Origin: Desulfovibrio sp. Marseille-P6017
GTDB lineage: Bacteria; Bacillota_A; Clostridia; Peptostreptococcales; Peptostreptococcaceae
Direction: 5' to 3'
DNA length: 64,000 bases
Assembly: GCA_900604495.1 (NCBI GenBank)
Contig: UWOR01000011.1
Span: 1-64,000 of the forward strand
In this document: in pieces, positions 27,513 through 35,750 of the stretch
How positions within the stretch are numbered: the first letter of the stretch is position 1
Layout: each line of letters begins with the position of its first letter
Notes under the pieces: model-generated
What the model was told of the DNA's origin: nothing
Databases searched by the model: none
Seen by the model: only the letters and a program-made list of their open reading frames with translations
Position numbers and translations under genes: made by a program

Positions 27513-27949
27513 TATAAAAATATTCTAAGATCATTAAGGAATTTTTCTTGTGATGTGATAATATCTTTTGCTAGACCTTTAACATCATTATTAGCGCTAG
27601 GATATTTATTTAAATATCTATAAATAGATTTTATTCCCATATTACATCCATCAGTCATTAAATCAGCTATTTGTTCATCTACATCGCTGCCTTGTAATAA
27701 CTTAATATTTGTTTTAAACCAACTTATAGTTTTTGCTATAGTACTAGGTTCCTTACCACTATCATGAAATTGGTTTAAATATTCATGAGTTTTATCACCA
27801 AGACTTTTATTATCTTCTAAATATTTATTTAAAATATTACGAAGATTATCATTTTTTACGTGATCTATTACTTCATTTATAGATTCAACACCCATTTTTA
27901 TACCAGCATTACATTCATTTAAGAGTTTGATAGTATCATCATTAGGCAT
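27512..27949 (-). CDS. Uncharacterised helical protein, possible ferritin-like four-helix bundle
   Basis: 145 residues, almost entirely predicted helix, with no signal peptide, membrane segment or Cys cluster. The pattern of four amphipathic helices (LLNECNAGIKMGVESINEVI, then LRNILNKYLEDNKSLGDKTH, a Trp-containing segment, and a C-terminal helix) recalls DUF2383/PA2169-type ferritin-like bundles. I do not see a clear pair of ExxH iron ligands, so iron binding is not supported. A strong AGGAGGAG precedes the ATG. It stands alone and convergent to ribU. Function unknown. Confidence 0.7.
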   Translation of the reverse strand: MPNDDTIKLLNECNAGIKMGVESINEVIDHVKNDNLRNILNKYLEDNKSLGDKTHEYLNQFHDSGKEPSTIAKTISWFKTNIKLLQGSDVDEQIADLMTDGCNMGIKSIYRYLNKYPSANNDVKGLAKDIITSQEKFLNDLRIFL

Positions 27950-28162
27950 ATTAAGAACTCCTCCTTATATTTAATTATTTATTTTATTATTTATCTAAAT
28001 ATAAACTATTATTCTGTATAATGCCGTGTAAAACACATTAATTCATAGTAAATGTAAAGATATTACTTATTTGCTGTGTAAAATTTTGATTAAAGTTAAT
28101 TATTATAATATAATAATATTTATCGAATGAATAAATACTTAAACTATAATGGAGATGAAGTC

Positions 28163-28615
28163 ATGGTTAAAATATATTTGGACGGAGAAGAACAAACAAA
28201 AGAGATTGGATATAAGTTAGGAAAGTTACTTACACCAGGAAGTGTTATTTGCTTAATAGGAGACTTAGGAGCAGGAAAGACTACTATGACTCAAAGTTTA
28301 GCAAAAGCACTTGGTGTAGATGATTATATAACAAGCCCAACATTTACAATAGTAAATGAATATGAAGGTAGATTACCATTATATCATTTTGATGTTTATA
28401 GAATCGGAAGTAGTGAAGAAATGTATGACATTGGATATGATGAGTATATAAATTCTGATGGAGTATGTATAATAGAATGGGCAAATCTTATAGAAGATAT
28501 ACTTCCAAGTGAGTACTTAGATATACAATTAAGTTATAAAGATATGGGAAGAGAAATGATATTAAATCCTGTTGGGGAAAAATATAAAAAAATCGTTGAG
28601 GAGTTGACTAAGTAA
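28163..28615 (+). CDS. tsaE: tRNA t6A synthesis ATPase TsaE
   Basis: ATPase of the threonylcarbamoyladenosine (t6A37) tRNA modification complex. 150 residues from ATG 28163 (MVKIYLDGEEQT), with GGAGATG upstream; the longer frame adds 12 atypical residues. P-loop GDLGAGKTTMTQ (about 33-44), then SPTFTIVNEYEG and HFDVYRIG, are the family signature. The stop overlaps the tsaB start (TAATGA), beginning the tsaE-tsaB-rimI-tsaD operon. Confidence 0.96.
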   Translation: MVKIYLDGEEQTKEIGYKLGKLLTPGSVICLIGDLGAGKTTMTQSLAKALGVDDYITSPTFTIVNEYEGRLPLYHFDVYRIGSSEEMYDIGYDEYINSDGVCIIEWANLIEDILPSEYLDIQLSYKDMGREMILNPVGEKYKKIVEELTK

Positions 28616-29331
28616 TGAAAATATTAGGTATAGATACATCTTCAAATGCATCGAGCGTAGCTGTAATTGAAGATAACAAATTAGTATGTGAGTATACTGT
28701 AAATACAAAAACGACACATTCTCAAAAACTTATGCCAATGATAGAAAACATGCTATCAATGAGTGAAGTGGATATAAAAGATATAGATGCAATAGCAATA
28801 AGTATAGGACCGGGGTCATTTACAGGATTAAGAATAGGTATGGCAACTGCAAAGGCAATAGCACATGTAAATAATTTACCTATAATAGGAGTAAACTCTT
28901 TAGAAATTTTAAGTGGAAATATGAATCTGTGCGATAAGAAAATATGCTCTATATTAGATGCACAAAGAAATCAAGTTTATACTGGAAGATATAAATTTGA
29001 AAATGGAAGTATAGTTGAAATACAACCAGTAGATGTAGTTGAAATCGAAAGCTTATTAGAAGAAATATATAATGATAGCGAAGAATGGATTTTAGTTGGA
29101 GAAGCTGTTTATAAATATGAAGATAAAATAAAAGAAATAAAGAATATTAAAACACCAGCACCATCACATAATGTTACTAAAGCAAGTAGCTTATGTTCTA
29201 TTGCTAAAGAAAAATATAATAAAAATATAGATATTTATAATTGCTATGATATAAATCCAATGTATATAAGAAAATCCCAAGCAGAAGTTCAATATGAAGA
29301 AAAAATGAAGAGGTTAAAAAATGATAAATAA
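28615..29331 (+). CDS. tsaB: t6A synthesis scaffold protein TsaB
   Basis: ASKHA-fold partner of TsaD. 238 residues starting MKILGIDTSSNASSVAVIED, with the phosphate-type loop ISIGPGSFTGLRIGMATAKA (near 62-81). It lacks the C-terminal metal-binding half found in TsaD, as expected. Its start overlaps tsaE by one base and its end overlaps rimI by 11 bases, so expression is tightly coupled. Confidence 0.95.
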   Translation: MKILGIDTSSNASSVAVIEDNKLVCEYTVNTKTTHSQKLMPMIENMLSMSEVDIKDIDAIAISIGPGSFTGLRIGMATAKAIAHVNNLPIIGVNSLEILSGNMNLCDKKICSILDAQRNQVYTGRYKFENGSIVEIQPVDVVEIESLLEEIYNDSEEWILVGEAVYKYEDKIKEIKNIKTPAPSHNVTKASSLCSIAKEKYNKNIDIYNCYDINPMYIRKSQAEVQYEEKMKRLKNDK

Positions 29332-29776
29332 TCTTATAATAGAAGAAATGAAAGTTGATGACATTGACGGAGTTTTTGAAGTAGAAAAAAATTGTTTTGA
29401 AGATTACTGGTCAAGAGATTCATTTAAAAAAGAATTATCTAATAACCTAGCTAAGTACCTTGTTGCAAAAGTAGATAAAGAAGTAGTTGGTTATGTTGGT
29501 ATATGGTTTGTAGTAGATGAAGGTCATATAACTAATGTAGCAGTACATGAAGATTATAGAGGGAAAGAAATTGGAGATCAACTAATAAAAGAACTAGTAC
29601 AAGTATGTAAAGATAACAATATAGTATCTATGACGTTAGAAGTGAGATCATCAAATATAGTGGCTCAAAACTTGTATAGAAAATATGGATTTAAGATGGC
29701 TGGAATTAGAAAAGAATATTATAGTAATAATAAAGAAGATGCCATAATAATGTGGAATGATATAAAAGAGGTGTAA
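29321..29776 (+). CDS. rimI: Ribosomal protein alanine N-acetyltransferase RimI
   Basis: GNAT acetyltransferase, 151 residues. Motif A is visible as [20 protein letters not shown] (acetyl-CoA pyrophosphate loop near 75-88), with [19 protein letters not shown] downstream, a RimI hallmark. In E. coli RimI acetylates ribosomal protein S18; the clostridial target is inferred. It sits between tsaB and tsaD, overlapping tsaB by 11 bases and ending two bases before tsaD. Confidence 0.92.
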   Translation: MINNLIIEEMKVDDIDGVFEVEKNCFEDYWSRDSFKKELSNNLAKYLVAKVDKEVVGYVGIWFVVDEGHITNVAVHEDYRGKEIGDQLIKELVQVCKDNNIVSMTLEVRSSNIVAQNLYRKYGFKMAGIRKEYYSNNKEDAIIMWNDIKEV

Positions 29777-29778
29777 TA

Positions 29779-30795
29779 ATGAAAGATGTAATAACATTAG
29801 CTATAGAAAGTAGTTGTGATGAAACATCAGCGGCCATATTAAAAAATGGTAGAGATGTTTTATCTAATATAATATCAACTCAGATTGAAACACATAAAAA
29901 ATTTGGTGGAGTAGTACCTGAAGTGGCATCAAGAAAGCACATAGAAAATATTGATGAAGTTGTACAAGAAGCTTTGGATGAAGCTAAAGTAGAGTTTGGC
30001 GATATAGATCATATAGCAGTAACATATGGCCCAGGTATGGCAGGAGCACTACTAGTAGGATTATCTCATGCAAAAGCATTAGCTTATACACTAGATATAC
30101 CATTAGTTGGTGTAAATCATATAGAAGGACATGTAAGTGCAAACTATATAGAACATAAAGACTTAAAGCCACCTTTTATAACTTTAATAGTATCAGGTGG
30201 ACATACTCACTTAGTTGAAGTAAAAGATTATGGAGTATATGAAATTTTAGGTAGAACAAGAGATGATGCATCTGGAGAAGCTTTTGATAAAATAGCAAGA
30301 GCTATGGGACTTGGATATCCAGGCGGACCAATAATAGATAGATTAGCTAAATTAGGTAATAAGCATGCTATAGAATTCCCTAGAGCTAATATGGACGAAG
30401 AATATGATTTTAGTTTTAGTGGTCTTAAATCAGCTGTATTAAATTACTTAAATGCTAAGAAAATGAAAAATGAAGATATTGTTGTTGAGGATGTAGCTGC
30501 ATCATTCCAAGAAGCTGTTGTAGAAGTATTATCTACTAAAGCAATAAAGGCAGCTATAGATAAAAATTATAAAACAATAGCATTAGCAGGGGGAGTGGCA
30601 TCAAATTCAGCCCTTAGAGAAAAAATAACTGAAATGGCAAAAGAACATGGAATAAATATAAAATATCCATCGTTAGTTTTATGCACAGATAATGCAGCAA
30701 TGATAGGATGTGCAGGATATTATAGTTACTTAAATGGAAGACGAGATGATATGAGACTAAATGCTGTGCCAGGGTTAAAAATAGGACAAAGATAG
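29779..30795 (+). CDS. tsaD: tRNA N6-adenosine threonylcarbamoyltransferase TsaD
   Basis: Transfers the threonylcarbamoyl group to A37 of ANN-decoding tRNAs. 338 residues. Metal-binding HIEGH (His114, His118), [27 protein letters not shown] and the C-terminal DNAAMIG are all intact. GAGGTG lies just upstream. It ends the t6A operon and is followed by a terminator. The neighbouring ABC-F and rex genes repeat the Bacillus ydiB-ydiC-ydiD-ydiE-ydiF-rex grouping, although here ABC-F is inverted. Confidence 0.97.
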   Translation: MKDVITLAIESSCDETSAAILKNGRDVLSNIISTQIETHKKFGGVVPEVASRKHIENIDEVVQEALDEAKVEFGDIDHIAVTYGPGMAGALLVGLSHAKALAYTLDIPLVGVNHIEGHVSANYIEHKDLKPPFITLIVSGGHTHLVEVKDYGVYEILGRTRDDASGEAFDKIARAMGLGYPGGPIIDRLAKLGNKHAIEFPRANMDEEYDFSFSGLKSAVLNYLNAKKMKNEDIVVEDVAASFQEAVVEVLSTKAIKAAIDKNYKTIALAGGVASNSALREKITEMAKEHGINIKYPSLVLCTDNAAMIGCAGYYSYLNGRRDDMRLNAVPGLKIGQR

Positions 30796-30840
30796 TATTA
30801 TAGTTATTCAAATTTGAATTATAGTAAATGCTAGAAAATA

Positions 30841-30899
30841 AAAAAAGTGGTTACCATGTATAAGATTTTTTATCTTTATGGTAGCCACATTTTATTTTA
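30841..30899. terminator. Terminator between tsaD and the MATE gene
   Basis: Long stem with GTGGTTACCAT / ATGGTAGCCAC outside and TATAAGA / TCTTTAT-type pairs inside, flanked by an A-run and a T-rich tail. It lies between convergent genes and may serve both. Confidence 0.8.
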
Positions 30900-30931
30900 T
30901 ACCTAAGTTATTGATTGAATAAAAACTAGAT

Positions 30932-32308
30932 CTAAACGATCTCTTTTACTAAGTTAGTAGCCCATTTTTTAGAGAGAGCCCTAGGAACACCAAATAAAAA
31001 TTTAGCAATTTCTTCAGTATAAGTTAGTAAAACTAACATAAATATAGGTGCACCATTAAATGCAGCTAAGAATGTTAGAGGTAATGAAACTAACCACATA
31101 CAACCAAGTTCTAGGAATAATGAGTATTTTGTATCTCCTCCACTTCTAAGGACACCTATAACTATAAAAGTATTAAAGGATTTTAAAGCCATCAATATAC
31201 CCATTATAACAAATATTTTTATTATATCAGGAGATAGGGACTTAGATACATTAAATACTTTTAATAATAATGGTATATTAACAATTAATAAAATTCCAAA
31301 TAATAATCCTGTTAAAGTTACTAATATAGAAAACTTTTTAGAATAACGAATAGCTTTATCTATATGATCGGCACCTAATTCATTACCAAGCATAATAGCA
31401 GCTCCATTTGCGATGCATACGGAAGTCATGATAAAGAAATTTCCTGTACTAGTAGCTATTTGACTAGCTGCAATAGCGGAAGTACCGGCCTTTGAATATG
31501 CAACTGAATATAGTACAGTACCAAATGCCCATAAGCTATCATTTAAGAATATTGGTAAACTTTTAGATATAAAAGTTTTTAAGAACTCAGACTTTATTCT
31601 CTTTACATCACTTAAATTAAATCTTAAAACATAGTCTTTTTTAATAAAATAAACATAAGAAACTATAAGTACTAATTCAATGATTCTAGCAATAACAGTA
31701 GCTATTGCTGCACCTTTAACTCCTAGTGCAGGAAGCCCAAAGTTACCTAATATAAGCCCATAGTTTAAGATTATATTTGTTCCTAAGGCTATAGTACTGC
31801 ATATCATACCTAATTTAGGGTTTCTAACACCTCTGGCACCCATACTAAACACTGTACTTACTGCAATTATTGGATAAGAAAATGCAATAATGCTAAAGTA
31901 CTGAATACATAATTTTATAACCTCTGTATCATTTGAGAATATATTAATTATTAATTTTGGTGACACTAAAGCTGGTAAGAAAAATAAACAGCTAACTATA
32001 AATGCTAAGATTGTGCTCAAACCAGTTACACTTCTAATATTATTTATATCTTTTTTTCCGAAAAATTGAGATATAAATATACCTGCACCACCTGTTATTC
32101 CATATAATGTCATGTTAAATAGGAAGAAAAATTGATTTGCAACTCCAATAGAAGCAACAGATGATTCTCCTAAGCTACTAATCATAACTGTATCTATTAC
32201 ATTAACAGAAGACGATATTAGATTTTGTATTATCATAGGAATACAAAGTGAAATTAATAGTTTATAAAAAGTTTTATTTTCTTTATCTAATTTAAATAAC
32301 CCTTGCAA
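30932..32308 (-). CDS. MATE-family efflux transporter
   Basis: 458 residues with about twelve hydrophobic segments in two similar halves, the MATE arrangement. LISLCIPMIIQNLISSSVNVIDTVMI near the N-terminus and its counterpart in the second half (ISKSLPIFLNDSLWAFGTVLYS) are typical. The start is TTG with AGAGGTG seven bases upstream. It lies 52 bases downstream of the ABC-F gene on the same strand and may be co-transcribed. Substrate is unknown; MATE proteins export cationic drugs or metabolites using ion gradients. Confidence 0.9.
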   Translation of the reverse strand: MQGLFKLDKENKTFYKLLISLCIPMIIQNLISSSVNVIDTVMISSLGESSVASIGVANQFFFLFNMTLYGITGGAGIFISQFFGKKDINNIRSVTGLSTILAFIVSCLFFLPALVSPKLIINIFSNDTEVIKLCIQYFSIIAFSYPIIAVSTVFSMGARGVRNPKLGMICSTIALGTNIILNYGLILGNFGLPALGVKGAAIATVIARIIELVLIVSYVYFIKKDYVLRFNLSDVKRIKSEFLKTFISKSLPIFLNDSLWAFGTVLYSVAYSKAGTSAIAASQIATSTGNFFIMTSVCIANGAAIMLGNELGADHIDKAIRYSKKFSILVTLTGLLFGILLIVNIPLLLKVFNVSKSLSPDIIKIFVIMGILMALKSFNTFIVIGVLRSGGDTKYSLFLELGCMWLVSLPLTFLAAFNGAPIFMLVLLTYTEEIAKFLFGVPRALSKKWATNLVKEIV

Positions 32309-32360
32309 ATAATCACCTCTTTATTAAAAATTAATTTTTACATCTCTATATAATAACATA

Positions 32361-34280
32361 TTAAACCAACTGTTCCCACTCTTCATAGAGTTTTTCTAGA
32401 TTACTTTCAAGTTGTGATTTTTCTAGGTTTACTTCTTTTGCTTTGTTTGGATTAGAATAAACCTCTTCTTGGCAAAGAAGTATATCTAATTCTTCTATTT
32501 TGCTTTCTGTAGTTTCAATTTCTTTTTCTATATTCTGTCTTTTAATTCTATTTTTCTTTTCAGCTTCTCTTTGTTCTCTTTCTTTTCTTTTTTCTTCTTT
32601 TAATTGAGTTTTAGTTTTTTCTTCTTTATCTTCTTCTTGGATAAGACCTATTTCTTGAACTTGTCTTTTTTTAAACATATAGTAGTCATAGTTTCCAAGG
32701 TATTCTGTTATACCATTTTCATCTAATACTAATATTTTATCTACAACTGTATTTAAGAAATATCTATCATGAGATATAGTAAATATAGTTCCTGTATAAT
32801 TAGATAAAGCTTCTTCAAGAACTTCCTTGGAATCTATATCTAAATGGTTAGTAGGCTCATCAAGTAATAAAAAGTTTGCATTTGATAATATTAATTTTAA
32901 TATAGCAATTCTAGCTCTTTCTCCACCACTTAAAGTAGATATTTTCTTAAATACTTCTTCATCTTCAAATAAAAATGCACCTAACATACTTCTAATTTGA
33001 GTTTGAGTTAAGTGTTTGTTACTATCCCAAATTTCGTCTATGATGCTATTGTTTAAATTCAATGTTTTTTGTTCTTGATGGAAATATGCAACATTAACAT
33101 TAGTACCTAAAGTAACCATACCAGTTAAAGGTATTATTTCATTCATTATAATTTTAAATAAAGTGGATTTTCCTATTCCATTAGCACCAATAAGAGCAAC
33201 TTTTTCTCCCCTATATATATCTAAATTTAAATCTTTAAATAGAATTCTATTTTCATACCCCATCGACACATCTCTGACTTGAAGCACATCATTTCCACTG
33301 ACTACAGAAGGATTAAATTCTATTCTAGCTTTTTTTCTATAAGCCTCAGGTTTATCAAGTACATCGATTTTATCTAAAGCTTTTTCTTTGCTACGAGCTC
33401 TCTTTAAATGCTTTTCACGTCCATATGCCTTTAATCTTTCAATAGATTCTTCTTGCTTTTTTAAATCCTTTTGTTGATCTTCATATTTTTTTAATTCTAA
33501 TTCTTTTTCAACTCTGGATAACTCTAAGAATTTAGAATAGTTTCCATTATAAGTTTTTAATTTTTTATTATGAATTTCAAAAGTTCTATTAACTACTTGG
33601 TCTAAAAAATATCTGTCATGAGATATAAGCATAACAGTTCCTTTATATTGCTTTAAAAAGAATTCTAGCCACTCTATTGCCTCAGAATCTAGGTGGTTAG
33701 TAGGTTCATCTAGCATTAATAACGTAGGTTTTTTAAGTAATAATTTACCTAAAAGTACTCTAGTTTTCTCTCCACCAGAAAGAATACTGATAGTTTTGTT
33801 TAAATCTTCATCACTAAATCCTAATCCTTTTAGTACACCTTTAGCTTCTGACTTATACCCGTATCCATTTTTATCAGAAAATAGCTCTAATTTATGAGAG
33901 TACTCATTCATAAGTTTTTCTAAATCTGAAGAGTTTGCTTTAGTACTCTCTTCGGCTATTTTTAATTCTAAATTTCTTAAATAGTTTTCCATATCTATTA
34001 GATCTCTAAAAACTTCAAGAACTTCATCTAATATAGTATTTTCTGAATGGAAGTTCATATTTTGTTCTAGATAGCCTATTTCACAATCTTTAGATGTATA
34101 TATATCTCCATTGTCATACCCATAAGCACCTGAAATTATTTTAAATAAAGTTGTTTTACCAGTACCGTTAATACCGATTATACCAATTTTATCTCCCTCA
34201 TTTACTGTGAATGATATATCTTCTAATACAGAATCTATTCCAAAACTTTTATTTAAGTTATTGCACGAAAGAACGATCAT
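32361..34280 (-). CDS. ABC-F family ATPase (YdiF-like)
   Basis: 639 residues with two ABC cassettes and no membrane segment. Walker A motifs are GINGTGKTT (about 36) and GANGIGKST (about 363); signature motifs are LSGGEKTRV and LSGGERARI; Walker B is LMLDEPTNHLD and LLLDEPTNHLD. A charged interdomain linker and a long coiled-coil C-terminal tail (about 545-639) complete the YdiF-like layout. ABC-F proteins act on the ribosome in translation or antibiotic protection. Synteny with t6A genes and rex suggests the housekeeping YdiF type rather than a resistance factor. Confidence 0.92.
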   Translation of the reverse strand: MIVLSCNNLNKSFGIDSVLEDISFTVNEGDKIGIIGINGTGKTTLFKIISGAYGYDNGDIYTSKDCEIGYLEQNMNFHSENTILDEVLEVFRDLIDMENYLRNLELKIAEESTKANSSDLEKLMNEYSHKLELFSDKNGYGYKSEAKGVLKGLGFSDEDLNKTISILSGGEKTRVLLGKLLLKKPTLLMLDEPTNHLDSEAIEWLEFFLKQYKGTVMLISHDRYFLDQVVNRTFEIHNKKLKTYNGNYSKFLELSRVEKELELKKYEDQQKDLKKQEESIERLKAYGREKHLKRARSKEKALDKIDVLDKPEAYRKKARIEFNPSVVSGNDVLQVRDVSMGYENRILFKDLNLDIYRGEKVALIGANGIGKSTLFKIIMNEIIPLTGMVTLGTNVNVAYFHQEQKTLNLNNSIIDEIWDSNKHLTQTQIRSMLGAFLFEDEEVFKKISTLSGGERARIAILKLILSNANFLLLDEPTNHLDIDSKEVLEEALSNYTGTIFTISHDRYFLNTVVDKILVLDENGITEYLGNYDYYMFKKRQVQEIGLIQEEDKEEKTKTQLKEEKRKEREQREAEKKNRIKRQNIEKEIETTESKIEELDILLCQEEVYSNPNKAKEVNLEKSQLESNLEKLYEEWEQLV

Positions 34281-34418
34281 AAATTTTATACCTCCTTAAA
34301 CTACCTAAAATTATAATGTTTTGATATAATATAATCAAGGATATATAAGATGTTTTAAAAAAAGAAACATTTCATCAGGAAAGTTAAATAAATTTTAAAC
34401 AATATAGGAGGTGAAGCT

Positions 34419-35048
34419 GTGGGTAATAAAAATATATCTATGGCGGTAATAAGAAGGTTACCTAAATATTACAGATATTTAGGCGACTTATTAGATAAAG
34501 ACATACAAAGAATATCTTCAAAAGAATTAAGTGATATAATCGGATTCACTGCATCGCAAATAAGACAAGATTTAAATAATTTTGGAGGATTTGGTCAACA
34601 AGGGTACGGATACAATGTAGATGCTCTTCATAAAGAAATTGGTAAAATACTAGGACTAGATACTAAATATAATGCAGTTTTAATAGGTGCTGGTAATTTA
34701 GGTCAAGCAATAGCAAATTATTCAGGATTTAGAAAAGCAGGATTTGAAATAAAGGCTTTATTTGATGCAAATCCAAGATTAATAGGTCTAAAAATAAGAG
34801 ACTTTGAAGTATTAGATTCGGAACAATTAGAAGAGTTTATTAAAGAAAATGATGTAGATATAGCAATAATGTGTATTCCTAAAAAAGGTGGTCAAGAATT
34901 AGCAGATAGATTAGTTAGTGCAGGAATAAAAGGAATATGGAACTTTGCGCCAGTAGATTTAGATGTTCCTCCATCTGTTATAGTAGAGAATGTTAATCTA
35001 ACAGAAAGTTTATTTACATTATCATATTTAATGAACGCAGAAGATTAA
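34419..35048 (+). CDS. rex: Redox-sensing transcriptional repressor Rex
   Basis: Senses the NADH/NAD+ ratio and represses fermentative and redox genes when NAD+ is high. 209 residues from a GTG start with AGGAGGTG upstream. It has an N-terminal winged helix (RRLPKYYRYLGDLL, ASQIRQDLNNFGGFGQQGYGY) and a C-terminal Rossmann domain with VLIGAGNLGQAIANY (near 88-102). The nearby ferredoxin and CO dehydrogenase genes are plausible targets. Confidence 0.97.
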   Translation: MGNKNISMAVIRRLPKYYRYLGDLLDKDIQRISSKELSDIIGFTASQIRQDLNNFGGFGQQGYGYNVDALHKEIGKILGLDTKYNAVLIGAGNLGQAIANYSGFRKAGFEIKALFDANPRLIGLKIRDFEVLDSEQLEEFIKENDVDIAIMCIPKKGGQELADRLVSAGIKGIWNFAPVDLDVPPSVIVENVNLTESLFTLSYLMNAED

Positions 35049-35107
35049 AAAGGTAATGTTCAAACATTATATAGAGATTATAAGGGCTAAATTCTTTTAA
35101 ATAGGGG

Positions 35108-35141
35108 AAAGGTCAGAAGACATAAGTCTTGTGACTTTTTT
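35108..35141 (+). terminator. Terminator after rex
   Basis: Stem of AAGGTCAGAAGAC against GTCTTGTGACTT (one bulge, one mismatch), followed by six T. Confidence 0.8.
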
Positions 35142-35154
35142 ATTAAAAAATAAA

Positions 35155-35198
35155 ACGGGCGTATCTTAAAGTGTATAAACACTGAAAAGATAGCCCGT
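35155..35198 (-). terminator. Terminator of the ferredoxin gene (minus strand)
   Basis: ACGGGC / GCCCGT stem extended by TATCTT / AAGATA, with an inner GTGT / ACAC hairpin. Read on the minus strand it is followed by TTTTATTTTTT. It lies 20 bases after the ferredoxin stop. Confidence 0.85.
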
Positions 35199-35217
35199 AT
35201 TATAGTTTCGTTTTTAA

Positions 35218-35391
35218 TTATTCAGCTTGTTGTGGAGCGTCTACTGGACAAACTTCAGCACAAGAGCCACATTCAACGCATTCATCAGCGTTTATAACGT
35301 ATCTTTCATCACCTTCAGATATACATTCAACTGGACATTCATCAGCACAAGCACCGCAGCTTATGCAAGCATCATTTATTATGTAAGCCAT
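35218..35391 (-). CDS. Small 2[4Fe-4S] ferredoxin
   Basis: 57-residue clostridial-type ferredoxin, short but unmistakable. Two cluster motifs: CISCGACADECP (Cys9, 12, 15, 19) and CVECGSCAEVCP (Cys38, 41, 44, 48). It starts MAYIINDAC with AAGGGGAGG upstream on the minus strand. It carries low-potential electrons between enzymes such as CO dehydrogenase, hydrogenase or pyruvate:ferredoxin oxidoreductase. It is divergent from cooS and likely shares its control region, and has its own terminator. Confidence 0.96.
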   Translation of the reverse strand: MAYIINDACISCGACADECPVECISEGDERYVINADECVECGSCAEVCPVDAPQQAE

Positions 35392-35750
35392 ATTAAAATT
35401 CCTCCCCTTTAAAAGTTAGTATTATCAGTAATATTATATCAAAATTGGTACTGATTAACAAATAAAAGCATTCTACATAATGCTGTGAATTACGACATGG
35501 AAATGTTTTCAGTAAACCAAATTGATTTTGAAATTTTAATTTAATAAATATATAAAAATGAGATGATAATTAGTAAATAATTGTATTAATTTTGTTAATT
35601 TTTTATATGAAAAATTGATTAAATAAAATTTGTATAGGTATAAATAAAAATAGATTATGTTAAAAATATATTTATCACAACTCAAAAATCACTTCTAAAT
35701 AATATAGTCATATAGCAAACAATTATAAAGTTTTTAAGGGGGATTTAAAA
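35392..35750. other. Divergent control region between ferredoxin and cooS
   Basis: About 360 bases without a gene. It holds a cre-like CcpA site (35497-35511), a TTGTTAA half-site followed by TTTT and TTA (35592-35605) that may be a degenerate Rex operator, and a possible cooS promoter TTGATT-N18-TATAAA (35615-35644). I saw no structured RNA. Confidence 0.5.
35497..35511. promoter_or_regulatory. Candidate CcpA (cre) site upstream of ferredoxin and cooS
   Basis: ATGGAAATGTTTTCA matches WTGNAANCGNWNNCA at all but one specified position, and the clostridial cre form RRGAAAANGTTTTCWW at 13 of 16. It would allow carbon-catabolite control of either divergent unit. Predicted by eye. Confidence 0.45.

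Noticed and set aside
28026..28036. GTGTAAAACAC palindrome upstream of tsaE, similar to CGTGTAATACACG upstream of purE (63767-63779)
   Set aside because: Only two short copies with no shared function between the genes; chance is likely in AT-rich DNA.
32361..34280. ABC-F gene as an antibiotic resistance determinant
   Set aside because: Synteny with the t6A genes and rex, and the YdiF-like C-terminal coiled coil, point to a housekeeping member; no leader attenuator was seen.
35227..35412. 61-codon plus-strand frame at the ferredoxin locus
   Set aside because: Antisense shadow of the minus-strand 57-residue ferredoxin, whose two Cys motifs, start site and terminator are unambiguous.
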